Shown here: in pieces, positions 8,621-16,381 of the stretch
Numbering within the stretch: position 1 is the first letter of the stretch
Layout: every line of letters starts with the position of its first letter
Assembly: GCF_000069225.1 (NCBI RefSeq)
Contig: NC_010407.1
Coordinates: forward strand, 2,108,001 to 2,172,000
Source of the DNA: Clavibacter sepedonicus
Lineage (GTDB): Bacteria; Actinomycetota; Actinomycetes; Actinomycetales; Microbacteriaceae
Length of the DNA: 64,000 nucleotides
Reading direction: 5' to 3'
Program-made: the position numbers and the translations under genes
The notes under the pieces: generated by a model
Seen by the model: the letters and a program-made list of their open reading frames with translations, nothing else
The model's database searches: none
What the model was told of the DNA's origin: nothing

Positions 8621-11305
8621 TCAGTGCGCTGCGGCGGCCCACGAGTCGCCGCGGCCCACCTGCACCTCGAGCGGCACGCGGAGGTCGGCCGCGTGGGCCA
8701 TGCGGTCGGTGACGATGGCCTGGAGCGCGTCCCACTCCCCCGGGGCGACCTCGAGGATGAGCTCGTCGTGCACCTGCAGCAGCATGCGCGACGCCATGTC
8801 GCGCTCGCGCATGTCGGCCTCGATGCGGATCATCGCGATCTTCATGATGTCGGCCGCCGAGCCCTGGATGGGCGCGTTGAGGGCAGCCCGCTCGGCGTTG
8901 TCGCGGAGGACGCGGTTCGGGCTGTTGAGGTCGGGGAACGGGCGACGGCGTCCGAAGATCGTCTCCGTGTAGCCGGCGGCCCTGGCCTCCTCCACCACCT
9001 GGCGGAGGTAGTCGCGCACCGCGCCGAAGCGCGCGAAGTAGTCGGTCATGAGCTGCTTCGCCTCCGACGACGGGATGCGCAGCTGCTTCGACAGCCCGAA
9101 GGCGCTGAGCCCGTAGGCGAGCCCGTAGCTCATGGCCTTGACCTTCGTGCGCATGGCCGGGCTCACGTCCGCGGGCTCGACCCCGAAGATGCTCGATCCG
9201 ACGAAGCGGTGCAGGTCCTCGCCGACCTCGAAGGCCTCGATGAGCCCGGCGTCGCCCGAGAGGTGCGCCATGATCCGCATCTCGATCTGCGAGTAGTCGG
9301 CCGTGAGCAGCGTCTCGTAGCCCTCGCCGACGCGGATGGCGCTGCGGATGCGGCGGCCCTCCTCCGTGCGGACGGGGATGTTCTGCAGGTTCGGGTCGTT
9401 CGACGAGATGCGGCCGGTGGTGGTGCCGGTCTGCACGTAGGTGGTGTGGATCCGCTCGTCGTCGCCGATGCCGCGCTCGAGCGTCTGGATGATCTGCCGC
9501 AGCTTGCTCGCGTCGCGGTGCTCGAGGAGCAGGTCGAGGAAGGGGTGCGGGTTGGACGCCTGCAGGTCGGCCAGCGCGCCCGCGTCGGTGGAGAAGCCGG
9601 TCTTGTTGGCGCGCGTCTTCGGCATGCCGAGCTGGTCGAAGAGGACCTCCTGCAGCTGCTTCGGCGACCCGAGGTTGATCTCCTTGCCGATCTCGGCGAA
9701 CGCGCGCTCGGCGAGGCCGGTGATGCGCTCCTGCAGCTGCGCCGACAGCTCGGCGAGTCCGGCGCGATCCGTCGCGACCCCGCGCAGCTCCATCTCCACG
9801 AGCACGAGCAGGGTCGGCATCTCGATGTCGACCATGACGCCGAGCGTGCGCTCGTCGAGCACCTCGCGCAGCGCGTGCTCGACCCGGAGCGTGTACCAGG
9901 CCTCGACGGGCGCCGTGAGCGCCTCGGTCTCGGGCACGAGCTGGTTGGCGTCCGGCTCGGGCAGGTCCTCCATGAGGTACCGGCTCACGAGGGCCGCCAG
10001 GGACTTGTCGGTGAAGCCCGGACGCAGCAGCCAGCCCGCGACGAGCACGTCGAAGGCGAGGCCCTGGACCCGGAGGCCGGCCCGGCGCATCGCCTTCACC
10101 TGGACCTTGGCGTCGGACATGACCTTGGGCGCGTCGCTCGCGAGCCACCGCTCGAAGGGCGCGTAGTCCGCGCGGCCCTCCTGCCAGGGCAGGGTCACGG
10201 CCTCGGTCGCGCTGGCGAGCCCGAAGCCGACGGGCTTCCCGTCCTGCGTCTCGACCGTGAGCCCCAGGCCGTGCGGCGACGCGGCGCTCTGCGTCTCGAT
10301 CCACTTCGCGAGCTCCTCGTCGAGGAGCTGCTGCGGCCTCGGGGCGGCCGGCGCGGTCGACGGCTCCTGCTCGACGGCGCCGACGGGCGTGCCCTCGCTC
10401 GACGCGGACGCGCCGGATCCCTCGAGCTTCAGCACGCGATCCAGCAGCTGCTTGAACTCCAGCACCGCGAACACCTCGCGGAGGGCGGGCTCGTCGATGG
10501 GCTTGCGCTCGAGGTCGGCCGGGCCGAGCGGCAGCTCGACGTCGGTGAGCAGCCGGTTGAGGCGGCGGTTGCGGATGACGTTCTCGTACTGGGCGCGGAG
10601 GTTGTCGCCGACCTTGCCCGTGATCTCGTCGCGGTGCTCGAGCACCGCGTCGAGGGATCCGTACTGGTTGAGCCACTTGACCGCGGTCTTCGGGCCGACC
10701 TTGTCGACGCCGATGAGGTTGTCGCTCGTCTCCCCCACGAGCGCCGCGATGTCCGGGTACATCCCCGGCTGCACGCCGTACTTCTCGAACACCTTCTCCG
10801 CGTCGTAGCGCGTGAGCTGCGAGACGCCCTGCGTGGACGGGTACAGCAGCGTCACGTCGTCGTTGACCAGCTGGATCGCGTCCCGGTCGCCCGAGACCAC
10901 GAGCACCCGGAAGCCCTGCTCCCGACCCTGCGTGGCGAGGGTCGCGAGGATGTCGTCGGCCTCGTGGTCCTCCTTGGTGAGGGTGGGGATGTTCATGGTC
11001 TTCAGCGCGCGCTCGAGCAGCGGCACCTGGCCCGTGAACTCCACGGGCGTCTCGCCGCGCGTGCCCTTGTACCCCGGGTACTCGCGCGTGCGGAACGAAA
11101 AGCGCGAGATGTCGAACGCGACGCCGACGTGCGTGGGCTTCTCCTTCTGCAGGAGGTTGATGAGCATGGCGATGAAGCCGTGCACGGCGTTGGTGTGCTG
11201 CCCCTCGCGGTTCTGGAAGCTCTCCGCCGGCAGGGCGTAGAAGGCCCGGAACGCCAGGGAATGGCCGTCGATGACGAGGAGGGTAGGCTTTTCCGTGTTC
11301 GGCAC
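8621..11305 (-). CDS. polA: DNA polymerase I
   Basis: Gap-filling and primer-removing DNA polymerase, 894 residues. The N-terminal third is the 5'-3' exonuclease/FEN domain (VIDGHSLAFRAFYALP, then GVAFD and EADDILATLA). The middle 3'-5' exonuclease domain is degenerate, with no recognisable DEDD set, as in mycobacterial PolA. The polymerase domain is complete: motif A LLTADYSQIEMRI, motif B RTKVKAMSYGLAYGLSAFG and motif C LLQVHDELILEV. The GTG start lies 6 bases after a TAGGCT hexamer and has no leader. It is divergent from the thioesterase gene, with only 54 bases between the start codons. Confidence 0.97.
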   Translation of the reverse strand: MPNTEKPTLLVIDGHSLAFRAFYALPAESFQNREGQHTNAVHGFIAMLINLLQKEKPTHVGVAFDISRFSFRTREYPGYKGTRGETPVEFTGQVPLLERALKTMNIPTLTKEDHEADDILATLATQGREQGFRVLVVSGDRDAIQLVNDDVTLLYPSTQGVSQLTRYDAEKVFEKYGVQPGMYPDIAALVGETSDNLIGVDKVGPKTAVKWLNQYGSLDAVLEHRDEITGKVGDNLRAQYENVIRNRRLNRLLTDVELPLGPADLERKPIDEPALREVFAVLEFKQLLDRVLKLEGSGASASSEGTPVGAVEQEPSTAPAAPRPQQLLDEELAKWIETQSAASPHGLGLTVETQDGKPVGFGLASATEAVTLPWQEGRADYAPFERWLASDAPKVMSDAKVQVKAMRRAGLRVQGLAFDVLVAGWLLRPGFTDKSLAALVSRYLMEDLPEPDANQLVPETEALTAPVEAWYTLRVEHALREVLDERTLGVMVDIEMPTLLVLVEMELRGVATDRAGLAELSAQLQERITGLAERAFAEIGKEINLGSPKQLQEVLFDQLGMPKTRANKTGFSTDAGALADLQASNPHPFLDLLLEHRDASKLRQIIQTLERGIGDDERIHTTYVQTGTTTGRISSNDPNLQNIPVRTEEGRRIRSAIRVGEGYETLLTADYSQIEMRIMAHLSGDAGLIEAFEVGEDLHRFVGSSIFGVEPADVSPAMRTKVKAMSYGLAYGLSAFGLSKQLRIPSSEAKQLMTDYFARFGAVRDYLRQVVEEARAAGYTETIFGRRRPFPDLNSPNRVLRDNAERAALNAPIQGSAADIMKIAMIRIEADMRERDMASRMLLQVHDELILEVAPGEWDALQAIVTDRMAHAADLRVPLEVQVGRGDSWAAAAH

Positions 11306-11311
11306 GGGTCC

Positions 11312-11317
11312 AGCCTA
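11312..11317 (-). promoter_or_regulatory. Candidate -10 box of polA (TAGGCT, leaderless)
   Basis: Minus-strand TAGGCT, 6 bases, then the GTG start of polA. The predicted transcript starts at the GTG itself. Confidence 0.55.
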
Positions 11318-11359
11318 CCGAGGGCCCCCGACCTCGGACCCGGCCCTGGAGGCCCCCCC

Positions 11360-11794
11360 ATGACCCAGCCCGCACCCGAGGACGACACCGCCGCGCGGCT
11401 CGTCCGGCAGCCCCAGGACGTGGGCGCGCTGGCCCAGAAGATGGGCATCGTCTTCCACGAGCTGAGCCCCGAGCGGTCCGTCGCCACCATGCCGGCGGAG
11501 GGGAACACGCAGCCCTACGGCGTCGTGCACGGCGGCGCGTACGTGGTGCTCGCCGAGTCGCTCGGATCCATGTCGGCGAACGTGCACGCCGGCCCCGACC
11601 GCGTGGCCTTCGGCATCGAGCTCAACGCGAGCCACACGCGCTCCGCATCGACCGGGACCATCACCGGCACCTGCACGGCGATCCACCTGGGCGGCACGCT
11701 CACCACGCACGAGATCGTGATGACCGACGACGAGGGCCGCCGGCTGTCGACCGTGCGCATCACGAACATCATCCGCGAGCGCTCGCGGCGCTGA
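11360..11794 (+). CDS. Hotdog-fold thioesterase (PaaI family)
   Basis: A 144-residue hotdog-fold acyl-CoA thioesterase of the PaaI/YbgC class. The conserved PYGVVHGGAYVVLAESLGS segment (about residues 52-70) carries the HGG motif on the hotdog helix, with E65 in the catalytic position. The second half GIELNASHTRSASTGTITG matches the family's substrate-tunnel strands. The open frame extends far upstream, but an ATG just inside the divergent region with polA is the only start consistent with the domain boundary. A homologous thioesterase sits near polA in other actinobacteria. The substrate is unknown. Confidence 0.88.
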   Translation: MTQPAPEDDTAARLVRQPQDVGALAQKMGIVFHELSPERSVATMPAEGNTQPYGVVHGGAYVVLAESLGSMSANVHAGPDRVAFGIELNASHTRSASTGTITGTCTAIHLGGTLTTHEIVMTDDEGRRLSTVRITNIIRERSRR

Positions 11795-11800
11795 CCGGGT

Positions 11801-11819
11801 CGCCGCTGCGCGAGCGGCG
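11801..11819 (+). terminator. Short hairpin after the thioesterase gene
   Basis: CGCCGCT and AGCGGCG arms with a 5-base loop, beginning 6 bases past the TGA stop. There is no T-tract. It lies just left of the first IS element. Confidence 0.5.
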
Positions 11820-11834
11820 GACGCGGCGGCTAGG

Positions 11835-12888
11835 TGTAGTTCCTGGGGAGGTTGTGAACGCTGGGGCGGATAGCGAAGACCTCCGGGACGATGTGGGTTA
11901 CCACACTCATCAACGTCCACGGAGGTCTTCGTGACTCACGCTAACGCCCCGTTCACTCCCGCGGGCAGGGTTCGGCTTGCCCGGTTGATCATCGAGGACG
12001 GGTGGCCGGTCCGGCGTGCGGCGGAGAGGTTCCAGTGCTCGCCGGCGACGGCGTCGAGATGGGCTCGCCGGTATCGGGCCGGGTTGCCGATGACGGACCG
12101 CTCATCCCGCCCGCACCGGCAACCGACCCGCACGAGTCAGCGTCGGGAGCGGCGGATCATCGCGCTGAGATTCACTCGCCGGTGGGGCCCGCACCGCATC
12201 AGCTATCACCTCCGCGTTCCGCGTTCGACGGTCGAGCGGGTGCTGAACCGGTATCGGATGCCGTTGCTCGAGCACGTCGATCTGAGCACCGGGCTCCCTG
12301 CCCGGCGGTCTCCTGCCCGACGCTACGAGCACTCCTCGCCGGGAGATCTGGTCCACGTCGACATCAAGAAGCTCGGCCGCATCCCGGACGGCGGCGGGCA
12401 CCGAGTCCTCGGCAGAGCGGCCGGCCGGAGGAACACTCCCCGGACCGGGCGGGGATACGCGTTCCTGCACCACGCCGTGGATGACCACTCCCGACTCGCG
12501 TACTCCGAGATCCTCACCGACGAGCGCAAGGAGACCGCCGCCGCGTTCTGGGCCCGCGCGAACGCGTTCTTCACCACCGCGGGCATCACCGTGATCCGTG
12601 TCCTGACGGACAACGGCTCCTGCTACCGCTCCCACGCCTTCACCGAGGCGCTCGGATCGATCACGCACAAACGCACCCGCCCGTACCGGCCCCAGACGAA
12701 CGGGAAGGTCGAGCGCTTCAACCGCACCCTCGCCACGGAATGGGCTTACGCCCATCCCTATCGCACCGACGAGGCCCGCGCCGCGACCTACCCTGCCTGG
12801 CTGCATCACTACAACCACCACCGCCCCCACACCGGCATCGGCGGACTCACGCCCGCCGAACGCGTTCACAACCTCACTGGGAACTACA
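11835..12888 (+). mobile_element. IS481-family insertion sequence A (single copy in window)
   Basis: About 1.05 kb with 26-bp terminal inverted repeats beginning TGTAGTTCC, 23 of 26 matching between ends. It is flanked by identical GCTAGG hexamers (11829-11834 and 12889-12894), which fits the NCTAGN target reported for IS481. The element encodes one DDE transposase on the plus strand. Its right-hand target copy is directly followed by the next IS element. Confidence 0.92.
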
Positions 12889-12893
12889 GCTAG
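11931..12893 (+). CDS. IS481-family transposase (element A)
   Basis: A 320-residue DDE transposase. An N-terminal helix-turn-helix region (about residues 12-50, PVRRAAERFQCSPATASRWARRY) precedes an rve integrase core. The likely catalytic residues are D144 (VHVDIKK), D227 (LTDNG) and E261 (GKVERFNR), with 33 residues between the last two. The frame looks complete and functional. Its last sense codon AGC straddles the end of the inverted repeat, and the TAG stop lies in the flanking CTAG duplication. The stop codon is therefore supplied by the target site and not by the element. Confidence 0.93.
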   Translation: MTHANAPFTPAGRVRLARLIIEDGWPVRRAAERFQCSPATASRWARRYRAGLPMTDRSSRPHRQPTRTSQRRERRIIALRFTRRWGPHRISYHLRVPRSTVERVLNRYRMPLLEHVDLSTGLPARRSPARRYEHSSPGDLVHVDIKKLGRIPDGGGHRVLGRAAGRRNTPRTGRGYAFLHHAVDDHSRLAYSEILTDERKETAAAFWARANAFFTTAGITVIRVLTDNGSCYRSHAFTEALGSITHKRTRPYRPQTNGKVERFNRTLATEWAYAHPYRTDEARAATYPAWLHHYNHHRPHTGIGGLTPAERVHNLTGNYS

Positions 12894-12894
12894 G

Positions 12895-13962
12895 TGTACT
12901 GGGTCATGACGTTGGTGACACTCGGGCCGCGGGCGTGAGCCCGTGGCTTGAGTGGATTCGTTCAGTGTTGTAGTGCTCGATGAAGGGGTCAAGCGCGTCG
13001 GCCCGGTGTTGGTTGCTGGTGAAGGGTTGCCGGTAGGCCCACTCGGTCGCGAGGGTCCGGTTGAAGCGCTCGACCTTGCCGTTCTGCCAGGGGCAGTGCG
13101 GGCGGATGAACTTCTGCCGCGCGCCCAGGTCCTGGACGGCGTTCTTGAACGCGGTCGAGTGCCGGTAGGCGAACGCGTTGTCCGTGATGACCCGCTCGAT
13201 CCGGGTGATCCCGCGCCCGGCGAAGTACGCCGCTGCGCGGGTCAGGAACCCGGCCGCGGTCGCGCCTTTCTCATCGGGATGGATCTCCGCGTAGGCGAGA
13301 CGGGTGTGGTCATCGACCGCGGCATGGACGTAATCGAACCCGATCCCGCGGCCGCGGACCTGCTCGCTGCGCCCGTGGACCCGCCAGCCGCCTCCGTCCG
13401 GGATCCTCCCGAGCTTCTTCACGTCCACGTGGATCAGATCACCCGGATGCTCGTGCTCATACCGGTGCGCCGTTGACCGGGATGCCCGGATCACGGCCCC
13501 GGTGACGGGGTCCAACCATGCCAACGGCGGCGCCCCGTGCCGGCGCAGGATGCGGGAGATCGTACGGGATGGAACACCTGTCACCGGCGCCAGCCGCGCA
13601 GGACCCGCCCGCAACTGGGCCCGCGCTTCCAGCACGGCCCGTTCCCGCTCCGGGCTCGTTCGCCTCGGTACTGACCGGGGCCGCGATGACCGATCCGTCA
13701 GCCCTCGCAGCCCCTCGGCACGGAACCGGTTCACCCATCGATGCGCGCACTGCCGCGACACCCCCAGCTCCCGCGCGACGTGCGCGACCGGCCGACGATC
13801 CTCCACCACCCGCCGCACGAGGAGAACCCTCCCGTGAACCGTCAGACGAGCATTACCGTGGGACATCGAGGCCTCCTGGCGATGGTTGAACTGAACAGCT
13901 CCATCAAGCCAGGAGGCCTCTTCACACGCCCCGAAGTGTCACCAACGTCACGGCCGAGTACA
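12895..13962 (-). mobile_element. IS481-family insertion sequence B, left copy
   Basis: A 1068-bp element with ends TGTACT...AGTACA. The terminal inverted repeats (about 28 bp) share the core TGACGTTGGTGACACT. CTAG flanks both sides (12890-12893 and 13964-13967). A G on the left and a C on the right always lie between CTAG and the repeat, so they probably belong to the element. The same element occurs at 58230-59297 in the same orientation. The right CTAG contains the TAG stop of pdtaR, which is therefore undamaged. Confidence 0.93.
12904..13866 (-). CDS. IS481-family transposase (element B, left copy)
   Basis: A 320-residue DDE transposase with an N-terminal helix-turn-helix (PVAHVARELGVSRQCAHRWVNRF, about residues 26-48). 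The rve core has likely catalytic D148 (IHVDVKK), D229 (ITDN) and E266 (GKVERFNR). It is translated identically to the right copy. It differs clearly from the neighbouring element A transposase, although both share the GDL-HVD-KKLGRIPDGGG segment. Stop and start both lie within the element. It faces the element A transposase tail to tail. Confidence 0.93.
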   Translation of the reverse strand: MSHGNARLTVHGRVLLVRRVVEDRRPVAHVARELGVSRQCAHRWVNRFRAEGLRGLTDRSSRPRSVPRRTSPERERAVLEARAQLRAGPARLAPVTGVPSRTISRILRRHGAPPLAWLDPVTGAVIRASRSTAHRYEHEHPGDLIHVDVKKLGRIPDGGGWRVHGRSEQVRGRGIGFDYVHAAVDDHTRLAYAEIHPDEKGATAAGFLTRAAAYFAGRGITRIERVITDNAFAYRHSTAFKNAVQDLGARQKFIRPHCPWQNGKVERFNRTLATEWAYRQPFTSNQHRADALDPFIEHYNTERIHSSHGLTPAARVSPTS

Positions 13963-13963
13963 C

Positions 13964-14572
13964 CTAGGCCTTCTTGGCGCTCAGCTGCTCGATGATGGCC
14001 TGCGCCACGTCGTGCATGGTGAGGCGGCGGTCCATCGACGCCTTCTGGATCCAGCGGAACGCCTCCGGCTCGGTGAGCCCCATCTTCTCGTTGAGCAGGC
14101 CCTTGGCCCGGTCGACGAGCTTGCGGGTCTCGAAGCGCTCGACGAGGTCGGACACCTCGGCCTCGAGGGTGATGATCTGCGCGTAGCGGGCCAGCGCGAT
14201 CTCGATGGCGGGGAGGAGGTCGTTCGGCGTGAACGGCTTGACGACGTACGCCAGCGCGCCGGCCTCGCCCGCGCGCTCGACGAGCTCCTTCTGGCTGAAG
14301 GCCGTGAGGAGGACGACGGGGGCGATGTGGTTGCGGTTCAGGCGCTCGGCCGCGGAGATGCCGTCGAGCTGGGGCATCTTGACGTCCATGATGACGAGGT
14401 CGGGACGCAGCTCGGTGGCCAGCGCCACGGCGGTCTCGCCGTCGCCCGCCTCGCCGACGACCTCGAATCCGTTGTCGCGGAGGGTCTCCACGATATCGAG
14501 GCGGATGAGCGACTCGTCCTCGGCGACGACGACACGACGGGGGGCTGCGGGGGTTGCTTCCTGGTCACTCAC
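13964..14572 (-). CDS. pdtaR: ANTAR-domain response regulator, PdtaR-like
   Basis: A 202-residue two-domain regulator. The receiver domain (residues 13-125) has acidic E18-D19, phospho-acceptor D63 (IMDVKMPQLDG), T/S and K (VVKPF). The C-terminal ANTAR domain (about residues 140-195, LVERFETRKLVDRAKGLLNEKMG) binds paired RNA hairpins and prevents termination. Mycobacterial PdtaR (Rv1626), in the same polA/pyk neighbourhood, works with the kinase PdtaS, which is not in this window. I chose a GTG start because it lies 7 bases after a TAGGCT box and gives a normal N-terminus; an upstream in-frame extension would run antisense through tRNA-Leu. The TAG stop coincides with the IS target duplication. 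Confidence 0.9.
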   Translation of the reverse strand: MSDQEATPAAPRRVVVAEDESLIRLDIVETLRDNGFEVVGEAGDGETAVALATELRPDLVIMDVKMPQLDGISAAERLNRNHIAPVVLLTAFSQKELVERAGEAGALAYVVKPFTPNDLLPAIEIALARYAQIITLEAEVSDLVERFETRKLVDRAKGLLNEKMGLTEPEAFRWIQKASMDRRLTMHDVAQAIIEQLSAKKA

Positions 14573-14579
14573 GGATAGG

Positions 14580-14585
14580 AGCCTA
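14580..14585 (-). promoter_or_regulatory. Candidate -10 box of pdtaR (TAGGCT, leaderless)
   Basis: Minus-strand TAGGCT, 7 bases, then the GTG start. This spacing decides the start codon chosen for pdtaR. Confidence 0.55.
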
Positions 14586-14656
14586 CGGTATCGTCGGGCG
14601 GGCCGGTGCGCGCCGGACGGGCGGATCGCCGCCGTCGGGGCGTCGCTGCGGCGCAT

Positions 14657-14739
14657 GCCGGATTGGCGGAATGGCAGACGCGGAGCACTCAAAATGCTCT
14701 GTCCGTGAGGGCGTGTGGGTTCGAGTCCCACATCCGGCA
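14657..14739 (+). tRNA. tRNA-Leu (anticodon CAA)
   Basis: An 83-base class II tRNA. The acceptor stem is GCCGGAT/ATCCGGC with discriminator A. The anticodon stem GAGCA/TGCTC holds loop CTCAAAA, so the anticodon is CAA and reads UUG. The long variable arm is typical of tRNA-Leu, and the T arm is GTGGG-TTCGAGT-CCCAC. CCA is not encoded. It is one of the few plus-strand genes and lies between pdtaR and pyk. Confidence 0.95.
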
Positions 14740-14763
14740 CAGCATCCCGAACGTGACGCGGGA

Positions 14764-14795
14764 GAGGGCGGGCGACCACGTGGTCGCCCGCCCTC
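14764..14795. terminator. Perfect 16-bp palindrome between tRNA-Leu and pyk
   Basis: GAGGGCGGGCGACCAC is followed directly by its exact complement, forming a very stable hairpin. It stands between two convergent genes, tRNA-Leu on plus and pyk on minus, and so probably terminates both. Short T-rich bases (TCTATCG) follow on the plus strand. Confidence 0.8.
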
Positions 14796-14836
14796 TATCG
14801 TGTCACGCGGGGGCCGGAGCCCCCGCGGACGTCGCG

Positions 14837-16294
14837 CTACTTCTCGTACGCGGGAGCCGCCTCGTTCACGGCGTCGCCGACGACGTGGACGCGCAGCTCG
14901 TTGGTGGAGCCCGCGATCCCGGGAGGGGATCCGGCGATGACGACGACCTTCTGGCCGACCTCGGCGAGGCCCTCCGCGAGGCCCTCCGCGAGGAGCACGT
15001 CATCCACCTGATGGAACATCTGGTCGGTGTGCGTGACCGGCTCCACGAGGTACGTCTGCACGCCCCACGAGAGCGCGAGGCGACGGCGGATGCCCTCGTT
15101 CGGCGTGAAGGCGAGGATCGGGATGCCGTTGCGCAGGCGCGTCATCCGGCGCACCGAGTCGCCCGACTCGGTGAAGACGCAGAGCGCCTTCGCATCGACG
15201 AACTCGGCGACCTCGGCGGCGGCCAGCGTGATGGCGCCCCCCTGGGTGAACGGGCGCGTGCCGAGCTTCGGGATGCGCTCCAGCCCGTGCTCCTCGGTGG
15301 ACTCGATGATGCGCGCCATGGTCTTGACCGTGACGACGGGGAACTCGCCCACGCTCGTCTCGCCGCTCAGCATGAGGGCGTCGGCGCCGTCGAGCACCGC
15401 GTTGGCGCAGTCGGACGCCTCGGCGCGCGTGGGCCGCGGGCTCGTGATCATGGACTCGAGCATCTGCGTCGCGACGATGACGGGCTTGGCCTTGCGGCGG
15501 GCGAGCTCGACCGCGCGCTTCTGCACGATCGGCACTGCCTCGAGCGGCAGCTCGACGCCCAGGTCGCCGCGGGCGACCATGATCGCGTCGAACGCGTCCA
15601 CGATCTCCTCGAGCGCGTCCACGGCCTGCGGCTTCTCGACCTTGGCGACGACGGGGACGCGACGGCCCTCCTCGTCCATGATCTCGTGCACGCGGACGAT
15701 GTCCGACGCGTCGCGGACGAAGCTCAGCGCGATGAGGTCGGCGCCGAGACGGAGGCCCCAGCGGAGATCCGCCTCGTCCTTGCCGGACAGTGCGGGCACG
15801 TTGACCGCGACGCCCGGGAGGTTGATGCCCTTGTTGTTGCTGACCGTGCCGGCCACCTCGACCGTGGTCGTGACGCGGGTGCCGTCGGTGGAGACCACGC
15901 GGAGCGTGACCTTGCCGTCGTCGATGAGCAGCGGGTCGCCCGGCTTCACGTCGCCGGGGAGGCCCTTGTAGGTGGTGGAGCAGATGTCCTTCGTGCCGAG
16001 GATGTCCTCGACGGTGATGACGAAGGTGTCGCCGAAGGCCAGGTCGTGCGGGCCGTCGGAGAACTTGCCGAGGCGGATCTTCGGGCCCTGCAGGTCGACC
16101 AGGACCGCGACCGCGCGGCCCGCGTCGTCTGCGGCCTTCCGGATGGTGGAGTAGATGCCCTCGTGGACGTCGTAGGTGCCGTGGCTGAGGTTCATCCGGG
16201 CCACGTCCACGCCGGCGTCGATGATGGCGCGGATGCTCTCATAGGAGCTGGTCGCGGGCCCGAGGGTCGCGACGATCTTCGCTCGTCTGGTCAT
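14837..16294 (-). CDS. pyk: Pyruvate kinase
   Basis: Converts phosphoenolpyruvate and ADP to pyruvate and ATP, the last step of glycolysis. It has 485 residues from the ATG before TRRAKIVATLGPAT. Family landmarks are the substrate-binding RMNLSHG segment, the catalytic-lysine segment VAKVEKPQA, the metal-binding IMVARGDLGVELP region, and MLSGETSVGEFP. The C-terminal domain ends in a regulatory-type fold. Upstream ATG or GTG codons in the same frame would add a short non-conserved extension, which I reject. The gene follows gltD with an 87-base gap. Confidence 0.96.
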   Translation of the reverse strand: MTRRAKIVATLGPATSSYESIRAIIDAGVDVARMNLSHGTYDVHEGIYSTIRKAADDAGRAVAVLVDLQGPKIRLGKFSDGPHDLAFGDTFVITVEDILGTKDICSTTYKGLPGDVKPGDPLLIDDGKVTLRVVSTDGTRVTTTVEVAGTVSNNKGINLPGVAVNVPALSGKDEADLRWGLRLGADLIALSFVRDASDIVRVHEIMDEEGRRVPVVAKVEKPQAVDALEEIVDAFDAIMVARGDLGVELPLEAVPIVQKRAVELARRKAKPVIVATQMLESMITSPRPTRAEASDCANAVLDGADALMLSGETSVGEFPVVTVKTMARIIESTEEHGLERIPKLGTRPFTQGGAITLAAAEVAEFVDAKALCVFTESGDSVRRMTRLRNGIPILAFTPNEGIRRRLALSWGVQTYLVEPVTHTDQMFHQVDDVLLAEGLAEGLAEVGQKVVVIAGSPPGIAGSTNELRVHVVGDAVNEAAPAYEK

Positions 16295-16381
16295 GCTCTG
16301 TCTGTCTCGCGTTTCTGCGTCGCACACGGACGCGGTTCGGGTGAGTGGTCGCGGCCGCGCGCTCGGGGCGCGACGACCGGG

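Noticed and set aside
14573..14779. N-terminal extension of pdtaR to 271 residues
   Set aside because: It would run antisense through tRNA-Leu and is arginine/proline-rich and non-conserved; the GTG preceded by TAGGCT gives a normal response regulator.
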